From: Calliphora vicina
Lineage: Eukaryota > Arthropoda > Insecta > Diptera > Calliphoridae
Direction of reading: 5' to 3'
Length of the DNA stretch: 64,000 bases
Assembly (NCBI RefSeq): GCF_958450345.1
Contig: NC_088782.1
Location: forward strand, 94,747,358-94,811,357
Of the stretch, positions 46,118-57,085 are shown piece after piece. A model generated the notes under the pieces. The model was not told the origin of the DNA, did not search any database, and was given only the letters and a program-made list of their open reading frames with translations. How positions within the stretch are numbered: the first letter of the stretch is position 1; the number at the start of each line of letters is the position of its first letter. The translations under genes and the position numbers were made by a program.

Positions 46118-47595
46118 TGCACAGTGGTTTAGAAACTTTTTTTTTGGAAATAATTCGGTATCTCGGGAACTATTGGAGATATTATTTCACATGGTTAGAT
46201 CTGGGGTTTTTACATTTGTTCAGCTTCCTAGGGGTAATACGGGCCAGTTTGTGCCCCCTCAAAGTTGGTCATCCCCAAAAATTCATTTATGATCCGAATG
46301 AGCTGAAATTTAAAATATAAATAGTCCTTGAGAAGATCTACAAAAAATACGCTTACATGTGTAGGTTATCTCCTTCAGTTGAAGAGATATTTAGGTTTAT
46401 TTATTTTTTTTTTAATTTGTTTTTCAAAATATCAGCTATATTGGCAATAAAATTCTAAATAAAATGAAAAAAACTTGGTAACAGTTATCTCGTCCGTGTA
46501 AAAAGTTACACGCATCCAAAGTTGGAACATGTAAAATGGGCCTAATTTTTTAAGATTTTTCCTAAAAAAGTCCCTATATTTTTTCTTTTGTAGAAACAAA
46601 TTTTCTTTGGGACTATATACAATATTTATATGTTCCGGAAAGAAAACTTAATGCAAAAGCATGTAAAGTAAAATTGGGCTCACTTAAGCGGACACAGTAT
46701 CCCCCAGACCTATCCAAACTTGGACAATTTTAAAAAAAAATATTTAGGTTTCAGTAAAAAATTCTAAAAAGGCAAAGCACCGATCCTCGAAAAAGTTCCG
46801 TATTTGTATAACCCTATATGTTGTTTAAATACTTAGAAAGTTGTTTTACTATCACACGGTAAATATCGTCACAGTAGGCACTTTTCTAAAAAAACTCAGT
46901 TTTTGGAACACATTTTCCCCGTTTTAGGAATTTCGGTATTTGAAAATAAAAAATGTCAAAAATTATAATGTCATGAATTTAAGGACATTTGGATCTAAAT
47001 TAGTTCCCAATTTTGTTATGATATCTTTAACCGTTAAAATTTTACATTAAATCAAATTTTATATTTTTATTCGTGGAAAATCACCATATGAAAGTTTATT
47101 TAGTTTTTAAGGTAAATGAAGTCCCAAAATTTTATAAATTATTTAATTTTACTAAAATATCAATCCTCAGGTCATAATGTTTTCAACAGTATCAAATACT
47201 TATATAAAAAGCCTTTATTTACTCCTCAGAAGTTCCACAAACCTTGCCCGCTTTGACAAATTTGTACGTTTTTTCATATAAATCGAGCAAAATTAAAAAA
47301 AAAAAAAAATAAATAAACCTAAATATCTATTCAACTGAAGGAGATAACCTACACATGTAAGCGTATTTTTTGTAGATCTTCTCTTTTTGGGGATTTTTTT
47401 AAAAATTTTGAGACCCGAGGTGACCAACTTTGAGGGGGCACAAACTGGCCCGTATTATCCCTAGGAAGCTGAACAAATGTAATTCAACTCAAAAACACCC
47501 CAGCTCTAACCATGTGGAATTTTGTAATAATATCTCCAATAGTTCCCGAGATACCGAATTATTTCCAAAAAAAAAAGTTTTTAAACCACTGTGCA
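46118..47595. mobile_element. Foldback element of family C
   Basis: Inverted arms of about 320 bp (46118-46440 and 47280-47595) share GCACAGTGGTTTA, AATTCGGTATCTCGGGAACT, GGGCCAGTTTGTGCCCCCTC and ATCTCCTTCAGTTGA, and enclose an 850-bp spacer without coding capacity. The spacer and inner arm are also found alone at 12885-13950. No target duplication was recognised. Frames at 46108-46320 and 47430-47741 are arm translations. Confidence 0.8.
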
Positions 47596-48019
47596 ATGTG
47601 AAAACTATAATTTTTTTATTACAAAATTTTCAAGCTTTTTACTTAAAAAGTAATATTTTGCATATATCACAAGTTTTGAGAAATAAAATAATTTTTTGTA
47701 TAAAAATTGGAAGGAATATTACAATGTCAAAAATTAAGTAAATAGATAGCTCTAGTTCTCAAATTATATATCTGAATTTGTGTAAGATTTTTGTTATTAT
47801 TTGCACCAAGGAAGCATTCAAATTTCATGTTGAATTCGTGCCTGCTACCACGTGAGTAATTTTTAGAATACTTTTTGTACATATGTATATTCAAAATTTG
47901 CATTTTACAAACAAGATGTTAAGTACGAGATTTAACAAAAATCGCCACAGGATATACGTGCAGCCCTTCCTTGCCCATTCAGAAAAATATACCCAGCAAA
48001 AAAATAGAGATAAATTAAG

Positions 48020-48175
48020 TAGATTTTTTTAAAAAATGTGAGACCAGAGGTGAACGACTTTAAGGGTTATCCACAGGCCCCTATTTCGACTACGAAGCTG
48101 AACAAGTGTAAATCAAATCGAAAACACCGCAGCTCCAACCTAGTGAAATTTCGAAAAGGAAAATATCAATGGGGA
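48020..48175 (+). repeat. Family C arm fragment
   Basis: TGAGACCAGAGGTGAACGAC, GAAGCTGAACAAGTGTAAAT and CGAAAACACCGCAGCTC are a diverged copy of the right arm at 47,410-47,520. Confidence 0.55.
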
Positions 48176-48765
48176 AACTGTAAAAAAAGAATCTTGCGAA
48201 AACAAATATTTATTTATGTTTTTATGGTATGAATATATTTAATGCATTCTAGAGAGCAGAATTAACATGTTAAAAGAAAACATTCGTTCATTTATGACTC
48301 ATCATCCACGCAATCGATTTCAATTGTAATCATCACTAAATTAAACTAACTTTAACAACAAAAATTTATTTAGAACAATGCTGAATAATTAGTTGAGAAA
48401 CATTTCCTGTGAACTATTAAAATATGTATAGGTTTTACTTAAAATTTTGATTATGTTGCCGTTCAGTTCATTGGAATTAACAAAATAAGAACAATTTCCT
48501 TATAAAATTATAATAAACAATTGATTGTTCTTTTTATAAATCATAGAAATTCAGAGAATTTTTATATACAGAAGATGCTAGTAATTTCAACATAAAGATA
48601 TCTATCAGTGTATAGTGGGGTATTCATTCGAGTAATGATCGTTCGATTAATCGAACAATTTCTTAGGAATAATTATTAGAACAATTTAAATATTACCATT
48701 TGCGAATAACGAATAATTCGAACAATTTTATGTAGAATAATCGACTAAAACGAAATAATGTACAT
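48176..48765. other. Intergenic DNA, nothing recognised
   Basis: AT-rich. ATTCGAATAATTCGA-type simple sequence at about 48,630-48,750, next to the foldback insertion site. Confidence 0.4.
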
Positions 48766-51663
48766 TAGAGTGTCCCTTAGAATTTAATATTTGAAATGTT
48801 GAAAAGGTACCCGCTGAATACTTTCGTAATGACTTAAAATACTACCAACATTTTTTTAGCTTGTTCTAAGAAGGGCAACCCGTGCCGCTCAAAGTTTTAA
48901 GGAGCATTTAGAAGGGGGAAAAATGCAATTTTTTCAGTTTTTGTAAAAATTTTGCTAATAAGTAATTACTTTTGCAATTTAGTTTGAAATAATCTAAATG
49001 TGTACATAATTGTCGTTCTAATGAGATATAAAAGACAAAAATTGGTTAAAAAATGTTAAAGTTATTAAAAATTCGCCAGGTCATTAATGTGTTTCGGGGC
49101 ACTAGAACAAGAAATGTAGGAAATATTAAAGCTCATTTTTACTTAAAATATATCCATATTTACTTGTATATGAGTTTTTGTCTTAGTAAGGAACCGTTAA
49201 CCTATTGGCAGGTATGACCAAAAAAAAATATTTTTTTAACGGCAGTTTCAAAACTACATTTTCAAATTTTTAAAAATTTTGTTAAACTAATTTTAGAATT
49301 TGTTGATCATCACAATGGGATTTATTGACACCATAATAGAGAATAAAAATATGAAAAAAATATATCAATACCTCCTACCGTTTTTCCGTAACTACGATTT
49401 AAATTTTGTGTTTATCGGGAAAAAACATTTGTTTTGGCATATTTTGGCGAATGAGACCAATTTCCCTACTGTTATGAATTTTAAGTAAAACCTATACAGA
49501 ATCTTATAGTTCAGATAATTTTAAATATACTCTGAAAGCTTTACTAAAAACAGACAACTTTAACCCTTAAACGGTGAAGGTCAAATGTAAAATTTAGCAA
49601 TATTTGGAATTTCTAAATGAAAGATTACGAAATATTATATATTTTTGGGCCGATTTTAATGAAACTTGAGAAAAATGTACATTTATGTCTAACATTTAAA
49701 AACAACAGAGCAAAAATTAATTTTAGCCCTTAAGAGCACTTGAGGTCAAAATGGCTGTGTTTTTCGTGATTTTAGAAGTTGAGGGTCATTTGGGCCTCAA
49801 CTTTTTAAGGGTTAATTTCCATTTTTGTGCTGTTATTTTAAATTCTGGACTTATTTTACCCAAATTTCATTAAAATCGGCCCCAAAAATATACAACATTT
49901 CGCTATATTTCCATTAGAAATTTATTGAAAAATTTTACCTTTGGCCTTCACGATTTAAAGGTTAATGTTAACCGATTTTAGTAAAACTTTCAGACTACAT
50001 TTAGAATTACCAGGACTATAATATTATGAATACGCTTTACTTAAAATTTATAACAGTAAGGAATTGGGCTCATTCGCCAAAATATGGACAAAAAAATTCG
50101 TTTTTCTTGAAAATCGCAAAATTTAAATTGCAGGTACGGAAAAACTGTAAGAGACGTTGACATAATTTTTTCATATTTTAATTTTTTTTTATGATCTCAA
50201 TAAATCCCAATGTGATGATGAAAAAATTCTGAATTTTGTTTAACAAAATTATTAAAAATTTGAAAATGGGGATTCGATACAGCCGTTAAAAAACGTATTT
50301 TTTTGGCTATACCTGCGAATAGGTTAACGATATCCTACGAAGATAAAAACTCATACACAAGTAAATACGGATATATTTTAAATAAAAATTAGCTTTTCTT
50401 TTAATTTTTCTTGAAATATGTTAATTTTTGTTCCTAAATTTCTTGTTCAAGTATGCTGAGACACGTTAATGGTCTGGCGAATTTGTAATAACCAGGGAAA
50501 CCAAAATATGCAAATGCATGTTTTTTCTGGTGAGTCTAATGAGCACATGGATAAGATATTTACAAGTTTCAGAACTATTTAAGAATTTTGGCGTCGATTT
50601 GTTAGTGCATATTTTACCCTTAAATACATATATTTGTTTTAAGAGCATATTTTGCGTTTTTAGAGCATATTTTACTGTTTAATAGCATATTTTGACTTTA
50701 TCAAAAACAAATTTTGTCTTACTTATTTTTCGCTGTTTAAGTTTATTTATACTTCCTTTGTTTAAAATTCAAAATTGAAAAAATTTTTTTTAAAATTTAA
50801 AATAACAATTCGAAAAATTTGTTTATCCAAAAAATGAAAAAACTGAAAAAAAATTTTTGTTCACCTAAAAATATTTAAATTTTTTATTTTGAAGTATAAT
50901 TAGGTGAAGGGTATATAAGATTCGGCAAGCCGAATATAGCTCTCTTACTTGTTTTAATATAAAATAAGCACTATTTTAATAATAGCTCCATCTAAATATC
51001 AAATTTTAGTTCTAATTCAAACATAACCGTTCTAAGTGTTAAAGAAGTATTGTCTTTTAAATTTGCTCCTGTAACATCAGTTGATGTCGAAAGAACATTT
51101 TCTATGTTTAAAAATGTTTTCAGATCCGATTTTTATTTGAAAATTTATGTAAATTTTTTTTGGTTAAAAATTATGTAAAAGTTTGTTTTTTTAAGAGCAT
51201 ATTTTTAAATTTTAAACGCTTTTTTTAGAGCAAATTTCCGGTTTCCCTGGTAATAACTATAACATTTTATAACCAATTTTGTCGGTCATATCTCACTACA
51301 ACGATAATTACGTTCACATTTCGATTCTTTTGCATTCAATTGAAAAAGTATTTATTTAGCAGCAAAATTTTTACAAAAACTGAAATTTTTTCCGTATTTT
51401 GGCGATAATACAGTTTTTGGGTCATTTTGACCCAAAAGAGATACAGGGTCAATTTCCAAAAAATGTTTTTAATGTAATATTCATTAATTCTACATATTTC
51501 TAGAAAACAATGCTGAAAGTTAACGAGTTTCACCTATTTATTTCATATAAATAGTAAAATTTTGCATATATCTGAACTTTGACCTCGATGCGCGTCCAGG
51601 CCTAGTGCCACAATATTCCACCCGTCACTATTTGAAATCTAAAAAAAACCGGCTGTCACTCTA
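48766..51663. mobile_element. Diverged sibling of the 2.1-kb foldback, with nested hAT
   Basis: Arms are homologous to 39494-41611: ATGCAATTTTTTCAGTTTTT, ATTCGCCAGGTCATTAATGT and the GGGCCGATTTTAATGAAA block, with the symmetry axis near 49,760. It starts TAGAGTGTCCCTTAG and ends GCTGTCACTCTA. The flanks ATGTACAT (48758-48765) and ATATACAG (51664-51671) agree at 6 of 8 positions, with the hAT T2/A7 pattern, as expected of an older insertion. The right arm is interrupted by a complete hAT element at 50493-51249. Confidence 0.75.
50493..51249 (+). mobile_element. 757-bp hAT element with exact 8-bp duplication, copy 1
   Basis: Starts CAGGGAAACC and ends GGTTTCCCTG (10-bp inverted ends). It is flanked by GTAATAAC at 50485-50492 and 51250-51257. 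Sub-terminal AGCATATTTT motifs repeat at both sides. Near 51,060-51,130 the frame reads FKFAPVTSVDVERTFSMF, a remnant of the hAT C-terminal dimerisation domain. The catalytic part is gone, and a piece of family B (GAAGGGTATATAAGATTCGG..CTTACTTGTTTT, 50,880-50,957) lies between. Confidence 0.9.
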
Positions 51664-51671
51664 ATATACAG

Positions 51672-51860
51672 CGCAGGAAGGTGTATCATCACCGCTCCTG
51701 TGTAACATTGCTATGACCACCCTGCTACTCGAAATGGAGAGCAGAAGGATCAAAAAAGTCGATCAGGAAATTTTTTGGATACAATATGTAGTTGTATGGA
51801 GTCAGTCAACCTATTCTGACATTGTTTGGCTCTGTTCAAAATGAGGGAGCGTATATTTTG
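51672..51860 (+). pseudogene. Reverse-transcriptase scrap of a third LINE
   Basis: Translation gives EGVSSPLLCNIAMTTLLLEM and, after about 100 bases, YSDIVWLCS, resembling the PQGGVLSPLLWN and YADDIVILVS motifs of R1/LOA-type non-LTR elements. One Asp of the YADD box has been lost. Flanking sequence is degenerate. Confidence 0.45.
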
Positions 51861-52367
51861 AACCTCCTTCCCCACGTATCTAGAAGAGATGTCGTTGAAA
51901 CTCATTCATTCCTTAATTTTAGAATCCGGTTGGTTCAATTTGGAGACATCGAGTGTGGAATAAGATAGCTGCTGTTTACTCTCGGGTATCAAAACGGGAT
52001 CAACTTTAGAATGGACTCACGTGTGTTGCTTGAAGAGTGGCAGCCCTCGGATATTTATGTAGGTAAAATATATATACTATACTTTTTGGTTCTACGACCA
52101 ATATATATTTGACCATTTTAATTGTAGTTATGGCAACACTGCAACAGTGTTCCTGATTCAAATGCGTATTTATGTATCAGGGATGGACAATTGAAACGCT
52201 TATAGTACTAAAATTTAAATATTTAATTACAAGCGTTTTGTGTTGCAAATCTATATAAAGTAGGGTAATACAAAAAATGTTCTATACAAAAAAAACTGTT
52301 ATACACAAAATTTTCAATAGAAAAATTTACATGCCAATATCGCGCAGAACATACTCTGAGTCTATAG

Positions 52368-54056
52368 AAATCTATACATTGTGGTGGTTGGGCAAGAAAT
52401 GATACTGAAAAAGGGAATCTGTTTGTTAATCATTTAAAAAAAGTATTTACACCGAACACATCAAACGAAGCAATTGAGTTGCCACCTGTTGCACCCCATT
52501 TTGGAGCAGCCGTACCCCTACGTTTTGAGATTCGAGAGATCGAAAATGCTATTGTTGATTTAAATCCCAAGAAAGCGCCTGGTATGGACAAGATCAGCAA
52601 CAAGATGCTTATGGAGCTACCCCGGATAGCAATAAAAATAATTCTTTTTATTTTTAACGCTATATTACGACTTGAATATTATCCTCCAGAATGGAAGGCT
52701 TCACTGGTTACCATGATACCCAAGCCGGGAAAAGATCACACAAAAGTAGAATCATACAGACCCATCAGCCTATTGTCTAATATATCAAAGCTATTTGAGA
52801 AGATACTTATGAACAAGTTGTACCCGATGTTAACTGAAAACAATTGTATTCCGAATCATCAATTTGGATTTAGAAGAAAACACAGTACTATCGAACAAAC
52901 CCATAGACTTGTAAATATGGTGAGAAAAGCGTTTGAAGAAAAGAAATACTGTTCCGCACTCTTCATCGACATCTCTCAAGCGTTTGATAAGGTATGGCAT
53001 GCTGGATTAATATACAAACTGAGTCAAAATTTACCCGCAAACACACATAAGCTATTGGAAAGCTATTTAACTGGTCGAACTTTTAAGGTTAAAGAGGGAA
53101 ACTTTTTAAGTACTGCACAACCCATTGAAGCTGGAGTCCCCCAAGGCAGTATCCTGGGACCTTTTTTATATTTGATGTATTCGTCTGATATGCCAACTAA
53201 TAATCGCACTCATACATCAACATTTGCTGATGATACTGCTATTCTAAGCATTCATGAAAACCCTCAAGAAGAGTCTCGTTACTTACAAAACCACATATTT
53301 GAATTAGAAAAATGGAACAATGGAAAATTAAAGTCAACGAGCTAAAATGTACACACATAACATTTACATTGCGTAGAGAATCATGCCCCCCTATTCATAT
53401 CAATAACCAAACAATAATTCAACAATCGGAAGTGAAATTCCTCGGAATACATCTCGATCGTCGCCTTACATGGAAAAGTCATATAGATGCAAAGTTGACT
53501 CAAATGAAATTGAAATCAATTCAAATTAATTGGCTTATTGGCAGAAACTCCACGCTTAGTTTAGATTGTAAACTTCTACTTTATAACATGATCATAAAAC
53601 CGATATGGCATACAGTTATGGGGCACGGCCTCAGCGTCAATTGTAGAAAAGATCCAAAGACGCCAAAACAAGTTTCTAAGAATGATCACAGTTGCCCCCT
53701 GGTATATCAAAAACGCGAATATACACAAAGATCTAAACGTGCCCATTGTAAAAACTGAAATCTAGAAAAATGTACAAAAATATTTAAAAAAAATTTGAAG
53801 TTCACCCAAACCCGCTGGCCCGCAACATATTAGATAACCGTGGCCACACTCGATTAAGAAGGAGGGACACAGCAGACCTAATCTAGAAGGAAGAATGCCA
53901 ATTTAACCAAAACAACCATGAATACAAAATTGTTTCGTCCGGCACTGGCTGGACTAATTAAATAATAATTATTAGATATAAGATTTGAACCATTTATTTT
54001 TAGTTCATTAAATAATGAAGATACAATAAATAAATGAAAATGAAAAAAAAAAAAAT
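52368..54056 (+). pseudogene. 5'-truncated Jockey-like LINE with reverse transcriptase
   Basis: This would copy its own RNA into DNA by target-primed reverse transcription. The frame is open from 52368. It gives WARNDTEKGNLFVNHLKKVF, the RT fingers (KKAPGMDKISNKML, YRPISLLSNISKLFEKI), ALFIDISQAFDKVWH with the first catalytic Asp (about 52,960), GVPQGSILGPFLY, and FADDTA with the catalytic pair (53,223-53,235). A frameshift at about 53,325 moves the frame to WKIKVNELKCTHITFTLRRE, then FLGIHLDRRLTWKSHI and LLLYNMIIKPIW. A second shift near 53,610 and a third near 53,790 follow, with the C-terminus VHPNPLARNILDNRG. The 3' UTR ends in a poly-A run at 54,044-54,056. The endonuclease domain and ORF1 are absent (5' truncation near 52,380). 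Motif order and text fit the Jockey clade. Confidence 0.9.
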
Positions 54057-54229
54057 TAATTTTGCACAATATGAAGAAAAGTTCATATATTTTTTATACT
54101 CAGGGAATGTAATATGCCTTTAGAAATTATTCTTACAATTAAATTGATATACAGTTCCAGCTCGGTGTTCGCGGGTTCTATAATAGTGACAATTTACGAA
54201 AAATGTGTTCTATTATCGGGACTTGAATC

Positions 54230-54348
54230 TTTTTATACCCTACACCACCATAGTGGGGAGGGTATAATGCCTTTGTGAAGATATTTGTAACGCCCAAAAT
54301 TATTAATCTAACAGTCACCTTAAAGTATACCGATCGAATAGTAATCAC
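54230..54348 (+). repeat. Dispersed repeat family A, copy 4, left part
   Basis: Begins TTTTTATACCCTACACCACC with the hairpin GTGGGGAGGGTATAATGC. Interrupted after GTAATCAC by a hAT element. Confidence 0.8.
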
Positions 54349-55236
54349 CAGGGAAACCAAAATATGCAAATGCATGTTTTTTCTGGTGAGTCTAATGAGC
54401 ACATGGATAAGATATTTACACGTTTCAGAACTATTTAAGAATTTTGGCATCGATTTCTTAGTGCATATTTTTGCATATTTTACCCTTAAATACATATTTT
54501 TGCATATATTTGTTTTAAGAGCATATTTATGTCATATTTTGCGTTTTTAGAGCATATTTTACTGTTTAATAGCATATTTTGAGTTTACCAAACACAAATT
54601 TTGTCTTACTTATTTTTCGCTGTTGTGTTACAGGTTTTTACTTCCTTTGTTTAAAAATCAAAATTGAAAAATAGATGGCTTTTCACCAAAAAAAAAAAAA
54701 TTTAAAAAAAAAATTTTTTTTTTTAAATTTAAAATAACAATTCGAAAAATTTTTTTATTCACAAAATGAAAAAAACTGAAAAAAAATTTTTGTTCACCTA
54801 AAAATATTTAAATTTTTTATTTTGAAGTATTAATTATATAAATGGTATATAAGATTCGGCACAGCCGAATATAGCTCTCTTACTTGTTTCAATATAAAAT
54901 AAGCACTATTTTAATAATAGCTCCATCTAAATATAAAATTTTAGTTCTAATTCAAACTTAACCGTTCTAAGTATTAAAGAAATATTGTCTTTTAAATTTG
55001 CTCCTGTAACATCAGTTAATGTCGAAAGAATATTTTCTATGTTTAAAAATGTTTTCAGATCCAATAGACAACGATTTTTATTTGAAAATTAAAGTAAATT
55101 TTTTTTGGTTAAAAATTATGTAAAAGTTTGTTTTTTTAAGAGCATATTTTTTAAATTTTAAGAGCATTTTAAAGTTTTTACTGCATATTTAAAGCGCCTA
55201 AAACGCTTTTTTTAGAGCATATTTCCGGTTTCCCTG
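54349..55236 (+). mobile_element. 888-bp hAT element with exact 8-bp duplication, copy 2
   Basis: Same family as 50493-51249: CAGGGAAACC..GGTTTCCCTG, here flanked by GTAATCAC (54341-54348 and 55237-55244). It contains the same family B piece (54,835-54,890) and the same dimerisation remnant (FKFAPVTSVNVERIFSMF). It is longer because of less deletion near the 3' end, which carries extra GAGCATATTT units. Confidence 0.9.
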
Positions 55237-55852
55237 GTAATCACTTTCTGTGTCGATTAAACGATGCCCATCCGTCCGTCTGTCCATGTAAACCTTGTGC
55301 GCAAAGTACAGGTAAAATTTGGTACATATAATTTTTTCAGCACAAGGACCAAACTTATTGAAAATAGTTGAAATCGAACCGTTATTTCACCAAGCCCCCA
55401 TACAAAATGTCCTCCCGAAATTGGACTTTATCGGTCATAAATGCTTAACTTTTATAGGTATCTGCAAATTTCGCTCCAAATAAGTTTTATATATACGAAA
55501 TTCATGTCACCAAATTTTGTTACGATCGGTTCATAATTAGTCATAGCTCCCATATAGACCCGCTTCCGAAAATCACTTTAACGTGCATAAATCTCTTAAA
55601 AATGTTGGTATACACACAAAATTCAACATAAATAACTTTCATATAGACATAAATCACACGACCCAATTTCATGGTGATCGTTCCATAACTGATCATAGCT
55701 CCCATATAAGGCCCACTTCCGAAAATCAGTCACGAATATAAATTATTGATATTTTAAAAGAAAAATGTTTTTGGAAAAAGATTTACTTACGACCATATAA
55801 TAAGGGTATTATATGGTCGCGCTTGACCGACCATACTTTCTTACTTGTTTTT
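55237..55852 (+). repeat. Dispersed repeat family A, copy 4, right part
   Basis: Resumes with CACTTTCTGTGTCGATTAAA, the GTCCGTCTGTCCATGTAAAC block and, in family order, ends in the GGTCGCGCTTGACCGACC hairpin and CTTACTTGTTTTT. This is the most complete right half of the family in the window. Confidence 0.85.
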
Positions 55853-56126
55853 AAATATGATTACAATGTATATAACCAAAAAATGGAAATTCCCGTCTTT
55901 TGGTATATTAACCTTTTTGGGTGATTTTGATCTTCAATTTTGTCCATTTATTCTTGTCATTTGTTGTGTAAATACATCTCTTAATATGGGAAAAGTTGAA
56001 CATATGTTAAACCCAACGTTTTCACAAAATTTTGGGATTTTAAAACAATTGAAAAGTAAAGATTCCATAAATTTAATTTGCCTGAATTACAAGTTGCACA
56101 AATCTTCGGTTTTCCTCATTATAAAG

Positions 56127-56311
56127 CCATGGTAGGCGTTCATATTGTTCAGGTTACGATGATTTTCGTCAAACAACCCGAATGTGAACAAAAGAGCGTA
56201 ATAGAGCGTAAAAATACACACAATTCATTCGGTTTCTTGATGTTGTTGTGGATATTTTATTTTTTACACAAAAGAGCGCACAAATTAAATGCCTCTTTTT
56301 GCCTACAAATG
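56127..56311 (+). mobile_element. 185-bp hAT-type MITE (family D), copy 2
   Basis: Starts CCATGGTAGGCGTTC and ends TTTGCCTACAAATG. It is flanked by an exact 8-bp duplication TTATAAAG (56119-56126 and 56312-56319) with the hAT T2/A7 pattern. It disrupts the HTH of the Tigger transposase. High identity and identical length to 23698-23882 point to recent activity. Confidence 0.9.
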
Positions 56312-57085
56312 TTATAAAGCAATAAAATTCATTAAAAAAGTTCATACATACAATATAAAGTGACCCTGGCAAACGTTGCACCTTAAAGAAAGCCGTGCAC
56401 CAAAGAATGGAAATAATGCTTTATAAATGATTTTTAAAACAAAGGGGAAACAATTTTACGATCAAAAGCTAGTCATTTGTATTCCAAAATGTATCAAACC
56501 AATTCAGGTTTCAATGCCAGTGAAGGATGGTTGAAGAAATTTAAGAGTCGACTTTTTTAAAAATTACTGGCGAACCTTATTGATCCATTTCACAAAGAGT
56601 TTAATGATTACGTCGATGAGCATGGGTTGACTCTTCACCAAATCTACAATGCCGTCGAATCCGTTTTATATTATAGGATGCTTCCAAATAACACTCTTGT
56701 TATATGTAATGAAAGAAAAATATGTAAAGAGCGAATAACTTTTATGCCCTGTTCAAATGCAAATGGCACAGACAAACTGAAATTATTAGTTGTTGAAAAT
56801 CGAAAACCCTCGAGCCTTTAAATGCTTTTTCAGTAATCCTGTAATATACAATTTCAGTAATAATGCCTGGATGACATCATTTATATTCCAGGACTGGTTC
56901 CATCACGAATTTGTTCCCCACGTCAGTTAATTTTAATCAAATTAAAAAAAAAAAAAACAGATAAAAGTTGCGAAAAAAGAACCCGTTTTTCGAAAACTGT
57001 CGCGATTATAGAACCTGCAATTTTGAAAATTAAGCCGTCGCTATAATGGGTCGTCGCGATTCGCGAATACCAAGCTTGAACTGTA

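Larger units (their letters stand above)
54152..57083 (+). mobile_element. Tigger/pogo-type transposon split by three insertions
   Basis: The left end CAGTTCCAGCTCGGTGTTCG pairs with the reverse of the right end, CAGTTCAAGCTTGGTATTCG. TA lies on both sides (54150-54151, 57084-57085). Transposase remnants appear in order. An N-terminal HTH (LICLNYKLHKSSVFLIIK, about 56,055-56,125) is cut by a family D MITE. ALYK.FLKQRG (about 56,420) and the CENP-B-type FNASEGWLKKFKSR (about 56,510-56,555) follow. Then comes the start of the DDE domain with QIYNAVESVLYYRMLPNNTL and KERITFMPCSNANGTDKLKL (56,640-56,790), and NNAWMTS.IFQDWFHHEFVP. Several stops and frameshifts; the rest of the DDE domain is deleted. 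Family A (itself broken by a hAT element) sits in its 5' part. Confidence 0.85.

Noticed and set aside
55845..56317. Two overlapping frames as host genes
   Set aside because: They translate the Tigger N-terminal HTH and the family D MITE inserted in it.
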